64,000 bases of DNA from Saccharothrix sp. ALI-22-I (GCF_001984175.1 NZ_MTQP01000067.1:1-64000); one strand, 5' to 3'. Shown: positions 27,026-34,902, counted from the stretch's first letter. Numbers and translations are program-made. Notes: a model not told the origin generated them from the letters alone.

Positions 27026-27546
27026 GATTCTGTGACCCCCCGCTCCTCCAACGCGTCGCGCAACGCCCGGAGGGCGTAGAAGCAGCGCGACTTCACCGTG
27101 CCGGGCGGGATGCCCAGCACCACTGCCGCCTCGGCGACCGAACGCCGCCGGTAGTACAGCTCGACCACCACGTTGCGGTGGTCCGTGGTCAGCGTGCGCA
27201 GCGCCTCGGCGACCTGCCAGCTCTGTAGGACGTGGTCCACCTCGTCCGCGACCGGGGGGAGGTCCCCCGGCTCGATCGGCACCTCGGAGTTGCGGCCGCC
27301 GCGCTTGCGGAAGCCGGAGATGACCAGGTTCCTGGCCACCGTGTAGAGCCACGGGCCCGCGTCGGCGGGAGTCAGCTCGTCGGCGTGCCGCCAGGCCCGC
27401 AGGAGCGTTTCCTGGACCACGTCCTCCGCCTGCTGGTGGTCACCGCCGACCAGACGCAGGACGTAGCCGTGCAGTGGGCCGCGCCAACGGCCGTACAGCT
27501 GCCTGACGACATCTTCGCCACGGTCCACATCGAAGTAGTACGCCAC
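27022..27546 (-). CDS. ECF-family RNA polymerase sigma factor
   Basis: A 174-aa group 4 sigma factor. Region 2 (about 14-85) includes AEDVVQETLLRAWRH, the -10 recognition helix. Region 4 (about 108-165) includes ALRTLTTDHRNVVVELYY and the helix-turn-helix VAEAAVVLGIPPGTVKSR. The anti-sigma gene overlaps downstream. No autoregulatory promoter can be recognised with confidence in the 15-base gap to acyP, so expression may come from the upstream acyP transcript. The overall layout resembles SigL/RslA-type pairs of mycobacteria, which is a comparison only. Confidence 0.9.
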   Translation of the reverse strand: MAYYFDVDRGEDVVRQLYGRWRGPLHGYVLRLVGGDHQQAEDVVQETLLRAWRHADELTPADAGPWLYTVARNLVISGFRKRGGRNSEVPIEPGDLPPVADEVDHVLQSWQVAEALRTLTTDHRNVVVELYYRRRSVAEAAVVLGIPPGTVKSRCFYALRALRDALEERGVTES

Positions 27547-27561
27547 CGGACCCTTATGCGT

Positions 27562-27858
27562 TCAACGCTCGACGAAACCGGTGAGGCCGCCGCGGGCCTC
27601 CGACCAGCGCTCCACGATCGAGTCCACCCGACCGGGGCTAGCGCCGGAGCGAAGTGCGGTCAACAGGTCCCGGCACGCCGATTCCGGACCCTCCGCGTTC
27701 ACCTCGACCCGACCGTCCCTCAGGTTGGACGCCGAACCGACAAGTCCCAGCTCAAGGGCTCTGGCGCGGGTCCACCACCGAAAGCCGACACCTTGCACCT
27801 GCCCTCGCACCCACGCGGTGAGGCGCACGGTCCGCTCTACTCCAGCCACAACAGCCAT
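27562..27858 (-). CDS. acyP: Acylphosphatase
   Basis: A 98-aa enzyme hydrolysing carboxyl-phosphate bonds of acylphosphates. The defining block VRGQVQGVGFRWWTRARA (about 18-35) contains the phosphate-binding loop and catalytic Arg. SNLRDGRVEVNAEGP provides the catalytic Asn and the second strand. Length is normal. The gene is co-oriented with the sigma/anti-sigma/smc series, matching the acyP-smc neighbourhood in other actinobacteria. The opposite-strand CAP gene begins 37 bases away. Confidence 0.93.
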   Translation of the reverse strand: MAVVAGVERTVRLTAWVRGQVQGVGFRWWTRARALELGLVGSASNLRDGRVEVNAEGPESACRDLLTALRSGASPGRVDSIVERWSEARGGLTGFVER

Positions 27859-27895
27859 CCTGACATTTCACCCGTTAGTGGTACGGTGCGCGACC

Positions 27896-28630
27896 GTGAC
27901 AGCACGGCGCGGTAACCGATCCGTGATCGGCGGACTCGTCGGCCTGCTCCTCGGCGCGGCCGGTGCGACCGGTGTCGCCATGGCGAGTCCGGAACAGCTG
28001 GCCCCGTTCATCGGGGAAAGCGCAGCACAAGGCCGGGATTCCGACAACATCGGCGTCGGTGGAGTGGGTGGCGTCGGCCGGCCCGCTCAGAGCGGCGAGC
28101 CCGAAATCCTGCCGACCACCATCGAGCCTCCGTCGTCGCCGGAGACCACCGCCGAAACGACGACGACCACCACCGAGACGACCACCACCACGACTGAGAC
28201 GACGACCACACCGCCGTCGGAGCCGTCCGTCGAACCCACCACGACCACCGCGCCCGCCGACGTGCCGCAGGCCCAGCAGGTCGTGAACCTGGTGAACGAG
28301 GCGCGCGACCTGGCCGGCTGCAAGCCGCTGGAAGTGGACGCCCGAGTGGTCAAGGCCGCGCAGGGCCACAGCACCGACATGGCCGAGCGCGGGTACTTCT
28401 CGCACACCACCCCTGAGGACGTGGACTTCGCCGCGCGGATGCGCGCGGCGGGCTACCCGAGCCCCGGCGGGGAGAACATCGCCATGGGGCAGCGCTCCGC
28501 CGACCAGGTCATGCGGGCCTGGATGAACTCCGACGGGCACCGGCGCAACATCCTGAACTGCGGTTTCACCACCATCGGCGTGGGCCTGGACACCCGCGGC
28601 TGGTACTGGACGCAGAACTTCGGCTGGTAG
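27896..28630 (+). CDS. Secreted CAP-domain (SCP/PR-1-like) protein with Thr-rich linker
   Basis: A 244-aa exported protein. The N-terminal signal or anchor helix (about 8-27, SVIGGLVGLLLGAAGATGVA) precedes a threonine/glutamate-rich low-complexity linker (about 75-125) made of TTT and ET repeats. The C-terminal CAP domain (about 125-244) carries the conserved His and Glu residues in AAQGHSTDMAERGYFSH, GENIAMG and WMNSDGHRRNILN. Related bacterial CAP proteins (for example B. subtilis YkwD types) are extracellular with unclear enzymology. Codon usage is skewed to ACC/ACG by the linker. Two further Thr-rich genes follow. Confidence 0.87.
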   Translation: MTARRGNRSVIGGLVGLLLGAAGATGVAMASPEQLAPFIGESAAQGRDSDNIGVGGVGGVGRPAQSGEPEILPTTIEPPSSPETTAETTTTTTETTTTTTETTTTPPSEPSVEPTTTTAPADVPQAQQVVNLVNEARDLAGCKPLEVDARVVKAAQGHSTDMAERGYFSHTTPEDVDFAARMRAAGYPSPGGENIAMGQRSADQVMRAWMNSDGHRRNILNCGFTTIGVGLDTRGWYWTQNFGW

Positions 28631-28658
28631 AGACCTCAAGCAGAACTTGGGAGAACCG

Positions 28659-29153
28659 TTGTACGAGACCCCGGAGCCCGAGCGCCCCCGCCTGCGCGTG
28701 TCCCCACACGTGCTGTTGGCCGCGTCCGGTGTCGCCGTGTCGACGATCTTCGCCACCGTCGCCTCGCTGGCGGGCGCGACACCGGCCGCCTCGTCGGGCG
28801 AGGAGGTGCCGCGTCAGGACGTCGTGAACCGCAACACCCTCACCACGACGCCACGCGACTCGTTCGGCCCTTCGGTCACCCTGACCACGACGACGGAGTC
28901 CACCACCACGACGACGGCCGAGACCACCGAGACGACGACCACCTCCCGTCGTACCCGCGTGACCACGGTGACCAGGCCGGACGGCACCACGACGACCACC
29001 GTGGTCGACGACGACCCCCCGCCGCAGCCGACCACGACGAAGCCGCCCGTCGTCACGACCGTTCCGACGACAACGACGACGACCGTCGCGCCGACGACAA
29101 CGACCACGACGGTGCCGGTCACCACGACGACGACGGAGCCCGAGCCGACGTAA
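28659..29153 (+). CDS. Thr-rich membrane-anchored or exported protein, paralogue 1
   Basis: A 164-aa protein of unknown function. A short cytoplasmic head is followed by one hydrophobic helix (about 17-39, VLLAASGVAVSTIFATVASL). The remaining ~120 residues are almost entirely Thr with Glu, Val and Pro and no recognisable fold. The TTG at 28659 is preceded by GGGAGAA at five bases. The helix closely resembles that of the gene at 29287 (VLLAAGGAVVATVMATLASV), so the two are paralogues. The extracellular tail is likely a spacer, possibly O-glycosylated as Thr/Pro-rich actinobacterial proteins often are (inference). Confidence 0.65.
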   Translation: MYETPEPERPRLRVSPHVLLAASGVAVSTIFATVASLAGATPAASSGEEVPRQDVVNRNTLTTTPRDSFGPSVTLTTTTESTTTTTAETTETTTTSRRTRVTTVTRPDGTTTTTVVDDDPPPQPTTTKPPVVTTVPTTTTTTVAPTTTTTTVPVTTTTTEPEPT

Positions 29154-29175
29154 CGAGGTCGTCCGGCAGGGGTAA

Positions 29176-29205
29176 CGGTCCTCCACACCATCGTGTGGAG
29201 GACCG
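29176..29205 (+). terminator. Perfect 13-bp hairpin between the Thr-rich genes
   Basis: CGGTCCTCCACAC (29176-29188) pairs perfectly with 29193-29205 around a CATC loop, 22 bases after the first Thr-rich gene. It probably ends that transcript or attenuates read-through to the second. Confidence 0.7.
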
Positions 29206-29286
29206 CTCGAACGATGAGGTGCCCGGCGCGATCCGCCGATAACTCGAACACGTGACCATCCATCCGGGTCTCCACAGGGAGATGGT

Positions 29287-29754
29287 GTGTTCGAGGAAGA
29301 TCATCATGCGGCACCGAAGAAGAAGCTCTCCTCGGTGGTGCTGCTGGCCGCGGGCGGCGCTGTCGTCGCCACCGTGATGGCCACCCTCGCGTCGGTGCTC
29401 GCCACCGGCGCGCCGATGGCCGGCCCACCGCAACCGCGGGCCGAGGCGACGTCGATGAACGGCCTACCGCACGGCAGCACGGCCACGGTGGTGGTCACGG
29501 TGTCCACTCACGTGCCCGCCAAGCAGCGCCGCGAGGCGGCCGGCTCGAAGCCGGAGGACTCGAAGTCCGAGGACTCAAGGCCCGAGGACTCGATGCCGGA
29601 GGAGCAGGCGCACCGGATGCCGGAGACCGCGACCGCGACGTCGTCCGAGCCGCAGCCCGTCACCCAGCCGCCGAGCAACCCGCCGACCTCCTACGACCCG
29701 CCGACGTCGTCCTCCTCGTCCACCACCACGGCGACGACGACCGACAGCCCGTAG
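29287..29754 (+). CDS. Ser/Thr/Pro-rich membrane-anchored or exported protein, paralogue 2
   Basis: A 155-aa protein with one hydrophobic helix (about 15-40) like that of the gene at 28659. A low-complexity region follows containing short KPEDSKSEDSRPEDS-type repeats (about 85-105) and a Pro/Ser/Thr tail. The GTG at 29287 lies four bases after GGGAG; a GTG two bases earlier is out of frame. No catalytic motif is visible. The gene ends directly against the opposite-strand acetyltransferase. Confidence 0.65.
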   Translation: MFEEDHHAAPKKKLSSVVLLAAGGAVVATVMATLASVLATGAPMAGPPQPRAEATSMNGLPHGSTATVVVTVSTHVPAKQRREAAGSKPEDSKSEDSRPEDSMPEEQAHRMPETATATSSEPQPVTQPPSNPPTSYDPPTSSSSSTTTATTTDSP

Positions 29755-30285
29755 CTACCAGACGTCGCCGTCACGCCAGTCGCAGGTGAGGTCCCCGGAC
29801 AGGTCGAGCGGCGCCACCGGCAGGACGAAGATCGCGTCGTCCTCCTCCTCGGTGCGCTCGACCCCGGCGGGCGTCAGCACGAACGTCCTCCCCCGCCACC
29901 GCTGCCACCCACGCGCCGCGTAGAACTCCAGAGCGTCCTCCGACGCGCTGAGGGCACCGAGGGGGTACGCACCGCGCACGACGTCCTCCAGAGCCGCCAT
30001 CACCGCCGCGCCGACACCCTGGCGGCGGCGGTCCGCCCGCACCCCGACACCCTCCACGTAACCGGCCCTGAGCGCCCGACCTGCGTGGATCAACCGGCGC
30101 TGCACCACGGCCCCGTGGCCGACCAGCTCGTCGCCGTCCCAGACCAGGGCGTGCACGCCGCCCAGGCTGTGCTCCCAGTCCTCGTCGCCGAAATCGCCGT
30201 CGAACGCCTCGTCGAGCAGCTTGCGGACCGTAGTGAGCGTCGCCGCGGGCACCTGCCAGGTGTGGAGCACAGAGACACGTGACAC
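29755..30285 (-). CDS. aac(2')-I: Aminoglycoside 2'-N-acetyltransferase, AAC(2')-I type
   Basis: A 176-aa GNAT enzyme that closely follows the mycobacterial AAC(2')-Ic pattern. It has DEAFDGDFGDEDWEHSLGG near the N-terminus, HALVWDGDELVGHGAVVQRR, then RAGYVEGVGVRADRRRQGVG (acetyl-CoA loop), GALSASEDALEFYAARGWQ and the C-terminal FVLPVAPLDLSGDLTCDWR ending in DGDVW. AAC(2')-I enzymes acetylate the 2'-amine of gentamicin- and tobramycin-type drugs; chromosomal copies in mycobacteria give low-level resistance and may have another physiological role. No aminoglycoside biosynthetic genes are in the window. Confidence 0.9.
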   Translation of the reverse strand: MSRVSVLHTWQVPAATLTTVRKLLDEAFDGDFGDEDWEHSLGGVHALVWDGDELVGHGAVVQRRLIHAGRALRAGYVEGVGVRADRRRQGVGAAVMAALEDVVRGAYPLGALSASEDALEFYAARGWQRWRGRTFVLTPAGVERTEEEDDAIFVLPVAPLDLSGDLTCDWRDGDVW

Positions 30286-30354
30286 GGTTCACACCCTATT
30301 CCCGTCACGACCACCGCCCCCGTCTCGCTCCCCCTGTGACGAAAGGACGGGGAC

Positions 30355-31458
30355 ATGACAGAGCACATCGTGGTGGTCGGTGCGGGTTACGCGGGGTTGG
30401 CCGCGGCCAAGCTGGCGGCGAAGTGGACCGATTCCCGGGTCACCCTGGTCAACGCGCGGGACCGGTTCGTGGAGCGGGTCCGGCTGCACCAGTTCGTAGT
30501 GGGGCAGCCGATGCGCGACCTCCCGCTCGAAGACCTCCTGAAAGGCACCGGCGTCGAACTGGTGGTGGACCGGGTGACCGGTATCGACGCCGACACCCGC
30601 AAGGTCCAGCTCACCGGCGGGGTGCTGGCCTACGACCGGCTGATCTACGCCCTGGGCAGCCACGCGAACCTGGACGGCGTCCCGGGCGCCGCCGAGCACG
30701 CGCACGCGGTGTCCACCCGGGATGACGCCGAACGGCTGGCCGTCGCCCTCAAGAACGCCCGCACGGTCGCCGTCACGGGCGGTGGGCTGACCGGCATCGA
30801 GGCCGCCACCGAGCTGGCCGAGTCACGCCCGGACCTCGACGTCGTGCTGGTCACCGGCGGCGGGTTCGGCCAGGCCCTGTCGGAGAAGGGCAGGCGGTAC
30901 CTGACCAAGACGTTCGACCGGCTGGGCATCCGGGTGCGCGACCACGCGAACGTCGCCGAGGTCCGCGCCGACGGCCTGGTGCTCGACACCGGTGATCTGA
31001 TCGCGGCCGACACGGTCGTCTGGACGGCCGGTTTCCGCGTGCCCGACCTGGCGGGACAAGCCGGGTTCGAGGTCGACGCACGGGGTCGCATGGTCGTGGA
31101 CGAGAGCCTGACGTCGATCTCCCACCCGGACGTCATGGCCGTCGGCGACGCCGCCGCGATCAAGCGGCACGACGGCCTCGAACTGCGGATGGCGTGCGCG
31201 ACCGCCCTGCCCACGGCGCAGAAAGCCCTGCGCGGCCTGGCGAAGCGGCTCAAGGGCGAACAGCCCGGTCCGCTCGACTACCGGTTCTTCAACCAGTGCA
31301 TCAGCCTGGGCCGCCGGGACGGGTTGATCCAGTTCGTGCACGCCGACGACAGCCCGAAGGAAAGCATCCTCACCGGGCGGCTGGCGGCGCGCTACAAGGA
31401 ACTCGTCGTGCGCAGCACGATCGTGTTCGAGCGCCACCCCACCATGCCGCTGAGCTGA
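30355..31458 (+). CDS. FAD-dependent pyridine nucleotide-disulphide-family oxidoreductase (NDH-2-like)
   Basis: A 367-aa flavoprotein. The N-terminal FAD-binding motif is VVVGAGYAGLAAAKLA. The NAD(P)H-binding motif VAVTGGGLTGIEAATELA starts near residue 140. HPDVMAVGDAAA is the second FAD motif, and FFNQCISLGRRDGLIQF resembles the quinone-side region of type II NADH dehydrogenases. It lacks the two C-terminal membrane-anchoring helices of full-length NDH-2 (usual length about 400-460), so it may be soluble or use another acceptor. Its start at 30355 is preceded by GAAAGGACGGGG. It is the only gene in its transcript. Confidence 0.82.
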   Translation: MTEHIVVVGAGYAGLAAAKLAAKWTDSRVTLVNARDRFVERVRLHQFVVGQPMRDLPLEDLLKGTGVELVVDRVTGIDADTRKVQLTGGVLAYDRLIYALGSHANLDGVPGAAEHAHAVSTRDDAERLAVALKNARTVAVTGGGLTGIEAATELAESRPDLDVVLVTGGGFGQALSEKGRRYLTKTFDRLGIRVRDHANVAEVRADGLVLDTGDLIAADTVVWTAGFRVPDLAGQAGFEVDARGRMVVDESLTSISHPDVMAVGDAAAIKRHDGLELRMACATALPTAQKALRGLAKRLKGEQPGPLDYRFFNQCISLGRRDGLIQFVHADDSPKESILTGRLAARYKELVVRSTIVFERHPTMPLS

Positions 31459-31483
31459 GCCCGCAAAGCCCTACTCGCTCAAG

Positions 31484-31543
31484 CTCGATTCCCCAGGGCT
31501 GGATTTCCCAGGGCTGGATTTCCCAGGGCTCGATTCTCCCTAG
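31484..31543. repeat. Four 15-base tandem repeats at the 3' end of kdpE
   Basis: Units start at 31484, 31499, 31514 and 31529. The two middle copies are identical (CTGGATTTCCCAGGG) and the outer ones diverge by a few bases. The last unit overlaps the kdpE stop codon (31540-31542). It fills the gap between two convergent genes. Confidence 0.85.
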
Positions 31544-32217
31544 AGCTCGAACCGGTACCCCATCCCCGGCTCCGTCACCAGGTGCCGGGGATGCGCGGGC
31601 TCGGGCTCCAGCTTGCGCCGCAGCTGGGCCAGGTAGACCCGCAGGTAGTGGGTCTCCTTCGCGTACGCGGGCCCCCACACCTCCTGGAGCAGCTGTTTCT
31701 GCGCCACCAGCCGCCCCCGGTTGCGGGCCAGGATCTCCAGCAGGCCCCATTCGGTGGGCGTCAGGTGCACTTCGACACCGTCCCGGCGCACCTTCTTCGC
31801 CGCCAGGTCCACGGTGAACGACGCCGTCTCCACGACCGCGTCCCCGCCCTCCACGACCGCCGAACGGCGCACCGCGGCACGCAGCCGGGCCAGCAGTTCG
31901 TCCATCCCGAACGGCTTGGTCACGTAGTCGTCGGCGCCCGCGTCCAACGCCTCCACCTTGTCCGCGGAGTCGACCCGCGCGGACAGCACGATGATCGGCA
32001 CGCTGGTCCAGCCGCGCAGGCCCGCGATGACCTCGGTGCCGTCCAGGTCGGGCAGCCCCAGGTCGAGCACCACCACGTCCGGCTTGCCCTCGGCCGCCGC
32101 CTTGAGCGCGGCCGTGCCGTCGTGCGCGGTCAGCACCGAGTAGCCGCGCGCGGAGAGGTTGATCCGCAACGCCCGCACGATCTGCGGCTCGTCATCGACC
32201 ACCAGCACCTTTGTCAC
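31540..32217 (-). CDS. kdpE: Response regulator KdpE (OmpR/PhoB type)
   Basis: A 225-aa DNA-binding response regulator. The receiver domain (1-118) has the acidic pocket VVDDEPQ, the phosphoacceptor Asp in VVLDLGLPDLDG (about 52), Ser/Thr in IVLSARVD and Lys in DYVTKPFG. The C-terminal winged helix (about 130-222) contains LTPTEWGLLEILARNRGRLV and the KdpE-like LLQEVWGPAYAKETHYLRVYLAQLRRKLE. KdpE controls potassium-transport genes after phosphorylation by the KdpD kinase. Here no kdpD or kdpFABC lies next to it: a 255-base non-coding gap and a divergent marR gene precede it. Confidence 0.87.
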   Translation of the reverse strand: MTKVLVVDDEPQIVRALRINLSARGYSVLTAHDGTAALKAAAEGKPDVVVLDLGLPDLDGTEVIAGLRGWTSVPIIVLSARVDSADKVEALDAGADDYVTKPFGMDELLARLRAAVRRSAVVEGGDAVVETASFTVDLAAKKVRRDGVEVHLTPTEWGLLEILARNRGRLVAQKQLLQEVWGPAYAKETHYLRVYLAQLRRKLEPEPAHPRHLVTEPGMGYRFEL

Positions 32218-32422
32218 GCTGAGACACTACGCCGAGCCCTCTCGCCACGACCGTGCCCGACTACGTTCGGCGAACTTCCTGACGCCCCCTTGATGGGCGT
32301 ACGAACACCTTTGATGCCGTTTTGACGACCCCAAGTCCGCATCGGTGCGGAAAGGGGTGAGTACATCCGGGTGCGAATGAATCCGTTTACTGGACAGCCG
32401 TACTGCGAAAGTGCGAATGTCC

Positions 32423-32438
32423 TGTCCGAATTCGGACA
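32423..32438. promoter_or_regulatory. Perfect 16-base palindrome, probable MarR operator
   Basis: TGTCCGAATTCGGACA is a perfect palindrome ending 34 bases before the marR start, the usual place for an autoregulatory MarR site. The sequence GTGCGAATG occurs twice just upstream (32371 and 32411). The 255-base gap to kdpE probably holds promoters for both genes. Confidence 0.65.
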
Positions 32439-32472
32439 CTTGCTCACTCACGGTGAGCGACGAGGAGGTCTG

Positions 32473-32904
32473 ATGACCACCAGTATGACTAATCAGGATG
32501 CGTTACAACTCGTGGTCGCCGTGCACCGGCTGATCCGGAGCCTGCGCCAGTCCTCGTCCGTTCGGCGGCTCCAGCCGACCCAGCTGCTGGTGCTCGCGGA
32601 ACTCGCGTCCCAGGGACCGATGCGGATCGGTGAGATCGCGGTGCGGGCGCTGTGCTCGCAGCCCACGGCGACAACGGTGGTGACGGGCCTGGAGTCCGGC
32701 GGTCTGGTGCGGCGCGAATCCGATCCCGCCGACGGGCGGGCCACCATCGTCGAGCTGACCGTCCTGGGGCGGGACACCATCCTGTCCCTGGCGCACGGCG
32801 AGGCGGAACTGCTGTCCGAGCGGCTTGCCCAGCTGTCGGCCGAGGAGTACGACTCGTTGAGGTCGGTCACCCCGCTGTTGCGCAGGCTCGCCGACCCGCG
32901 CTGA
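32473..32904 (+). CDS. MarR-family transcriptional regulator
   Basis: A 143-aa dimeric winged-helix regulator. The DNA-binding core (about 35-110) includes LQPTQLLVLAELASQGPMRIGEIA, then SQPTATTVVTGLESGGLVRRESDPADGRATIVELT, the recognition helix and beta-wing with the conserved DxR. N- and C-terminal helices form the dimer interface. The ATG at 32473 follows GAGGAGG. A perfect palindrome lies upstream. The regulated target is unknown, and the neighbouring kdpE is a candidate only by divergence. Confidence 0.9.
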   Translation: MTTSMTNQDALQLVVAVHRLIRSLRQSSSVRRLQPTQLLVLAELASQGPMRIGEIAVRALCSQPTATTVVTGLESGGLVRRESDPADGRATIVELTVLGRDTILSLAHGEAELLSERLAQLSAEEYDSLRSVTPLLRRLADPR

Positions 32905-32935
32905 GCCGGCGTGAGCCCGCGTGGCCCGCGCGTGA

Positions 32936-33793
32936 TCAGCCGCGAGGACGTGGCTGGCAGCGCGGGCACGAGTACGAGGAGCGGTTCATGAACGGCTCTC
33001 GCCTGATCGCCGTCCCGCACCGCCGGCACGGCTCGTTCTCCTGCCCGTACACGGCCAGGGCCCGGTCGAAGTAGCCCGATTGGCCGTTCACGTTGACGTA
33101 GAGCGCGTCGAACGACGTGCCGCCCTCACCCAGCGCCTCGTACATCACCCCGGTGGCGTGCGCCAGCAGCTCGGCGGCCTTCGGCCGGGTCAGCCGGTCC
33201 GCCGGACGCAGACCGTGCAGCTTGGCCCGCCACAGCGCCTCGTCGGCGTAGATGTTCCCGACACCGGACACCAGCGTCTGGTCCAGCAGGGCCCGTTTGA
33301 TCTCCGTGCGCCGTTTCCGCAACGCCGCGATCGCCGCGTCCGGGTCGAAGGCCGGGTCCATCGGATCACGCGCGATGTGCGCCACCGGTTGCGGCAGCGG
33401 GGTTCCGTCCACCTCGACGATGTCGGCCAACGCCAGACCGCCGAACGTGCGCTGGTCCACGAATCGCAGTTCCGGGCCGTCGTCGGCGAACCGGATCCGC
33501 ACCCGCAGGTGCTTCTCGTCCGGCGCGTCGACCGGCTGGACCAGCATCTGGCCGCTCATGCCGAGGTGCGCGAGCATCGCGTCGCCGCCGGACAGGTCGA
33601 GCCACAGGTACTTGCCGCGTCGACGCGCGGCCTCCAGTCGCTGACCGGTCAAGCGCACGGCGAAATCCGCCGCACCGGTCAGGTGACGGCGGATCGCTCG
33701 TGGGTGGAGGACCTCGACCGCGGCGACGGTCCTCCCGGCCACGTGCTCGTGCAGACCTCGGCGGACGACCTCTACCTCGGGCAGCTCGGGCAC
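32936..33793 (-). CDS. mutM: Formamidopyrimidine-DNA glycosylase (Fpg/MutM)
   Basis: A 285-aa base-excision-repair glycosylase/AP lyase removing 8-oxoguanine and FaPy lesions. Hallmarks are the N-terminal [13 protein letters not shown] with catalytic Pro1 (after Met removal) and Glu2, the Lys of [10 protein letters not shown] (about 60), the H2TH region with [13 protein letters not shown], and the C-terminal zinc finger (CRRCG ... CPRCQ). It is the last gene of the yceD-rpmF-rnc transcript, matching the order in mycobacteria, and lies ten bases after the small gene at 33804. Confidence 0.95.
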   Translation of the reverse strand: MPELPEVEVVRRGLHEHVAGRTVAAVEVLHPRAIRRHLTGAADFAVRLTGQRLEAARRRGKYLWLDLSGGDAMLAHLGMSGQMLVQPVDAPDEKHLRVRIRFADDGPELRFVDQRTFGGLALADIVEVDGTPLPQPVAHIARDPMDPAFDPDAAIAALRKRRTEIKRALLDQTLVSGVGNIYADEALWRAKLHGLRPADRLTRPKAAELLAHATGVMYEALGEGGTSFDALYVNVNGQSGYFDRALAVYGQENEPCRRCGTAIRREPFMNRSSYSCPRCQPRPRG

Positions 33794-33803
33794 GGGCGGG
33801 TGA

Positions 33804-34040
33804 TCAGTCCTCGGAGTCGCGCTCGGCCGCGGCGGCGGCCGCCTCGGCCTGCTCCAGCTCTTCGAGCATCTCGTACGCGGCGGCCTGCGGCTTGGTCGGC
33901 TTGAGCATCCAGCCGCCCGCCTGGGCGGTGTCGCGCACGAGGACCAGGCCCTGGATGCCGCCGTTGCGGCTGGCGTTCAGCGGGCGGGAAGGACGCGCGT
34001 GGCGCGCGCGCCGGTTCGTCCGGACGTTCGTGGCATACAT
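33804..34040 (-). CDS. Small basic-to-acidic hypothetical protein between rnc and mutM
   Basis: A 78-aa protein that I do not recognise. The first third is Arg-rich ([19 protein letters not shown]), the middle [20 protein letters not shown] looks like a beta hairpin, and the end is an Ala/Glu helix ([19 protein letters not shown]). An AGGAAG site lies inside the rnc 3' end, eleven bases before the ATG at 34040. The frame begins seven bases after the rnc stop and ends ten before mutM, so it is embedded in the operon. A nucleic-acid-linked role is suggested only by charge and context. Confidence 0.65.
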   Translation of the reverse strand: MYATNVRTNRRARHARPSRPLNASRNGGIQGLVLVRDTAQAGGWMLKPTKPQAAAYEMLEELEQAEAAAAAAERDSED

Positions 34041-34047
34041 TTCGGCG

Positions 34048-34872
34048 TCAGTCTTCCTGAGTAGGTGCAGCCTGAGGTGAAGCCTGGGGTGGAGTCTGTG
34101 CCGTCGCCGAGTTGGGTGCGTGGCCGTTCCCGGACGCGCCGGTTTCCTCGGCGCGGACCCGTTCGTGCAACACGCGGTAGGCGGCCTCGGCCGCCTTCTG
34201 CTCGGCTTCCTTCTTCGTGCGCCCATCGCCAGTGCCGTAGGCCTGACCACCGACGAACACCGTCGCGGTGAACTCCTTGCGGTGGTCCGGGCCCTGGTCG
34301 TCCACCCGGTACTCGGGTACGCCCAGACCTGCCGAGGCGGTCAGCTCCTGAAGACTGGTCTTCCAGTCCAGCCCGGCGCCTCGCAGCGGCGCTTCCGCCA
34401 GCAGCGGGTCGAACAGGTGGTGAACCAGTTGACGCGCGGTGTCGATGCCGAATTGCAGGTATACCGCGCCGATGACGGCTTCCAGGCCGTCCGCGAGGAT
34501 GCTCGCCTTGTCCCTGCCGCCGGTCAGCTCCTCGCCGCGACCGAGCAGGAGATGCCCGCCCAACCCGTCGTCACCCAGGCCCCGGGCCACGCCCGCCAAG
34601 GCGTGCATGTTGACCACGCTCGCGCGGAGCTTGGCCAACTGCCCCTCGGGCAGTTCCGGGTGCGCTTGGTACAGGTGGTCGGTGACGACGAGGCCGAGCA
34701 CCGCGTCGCCGAGGAATTCCAGTCGCTCGTTCGGCGGCAGACCGCCGTTCTCGTACGCGTACGACCGGTGTGTGAGTGCGAGCGTCAGCAGCTCGGCGTC
34801 CAACGGGACGCCGAGCGCTTCGATCAACGGGGCGCGGTCGGCAGAGCGACCGCGCGACGACCTACCCCCCAC
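34048..34872 (-). CDS. rnc: Ribonuclease III
   Basis: A 274-aa double-stranded-RNA endonuclease acting in rRNA and mRNA processing. The signature [19 protein letters not shown] (about 49-67) and [15 protein letters not shown] supply the catalytic acidic residues. The dsRNA-binding domain (about 165-240) has [21 protein letters not shown] and [17 protein letters not shown] ~30-residue Ala/Pro/Gln tail is added at the C-terminus. It sits between rpmF and the 78-aa gene in the conserved yceD-rpmF-rnc-mutM order. Confidence 0.95.
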   Translation of the reverse strand: MGGRSSRGRSADRAPLIEALGVPLDAELLTLALTHRSYAYENGGLPPNERLEFLGDAVLGLVVTDHLYQAHPELPEGQLAKLRASVVNMHALAGVARGLGDDGLGGHLLLGRGEELTGGRDKASILADGLEAVIGAVYLQFGIDTARQLVHHLFDPLLAEAPLRGAGLDWKTSLQELTASAGLGVPEYRVDDQGPDHRKEFTATVFVGGQAYGTGDGRTKKEAEQKAAEAAYRVLHERVRAEETGASGNGHAPNSATAQTPPQASPQAAPTQED

Positions 34873-34902
34873 GATTCGCCGCTACCTTCGCCAGAGGAGG
34901 GA

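Noticed and set aside
32218-32472. Missing kdpD remnant in the gap between kdpE and marR
   Set aside because: I looked for histidine-kinase motifs in the short frames across the gap and found none; the region looks regulatory.
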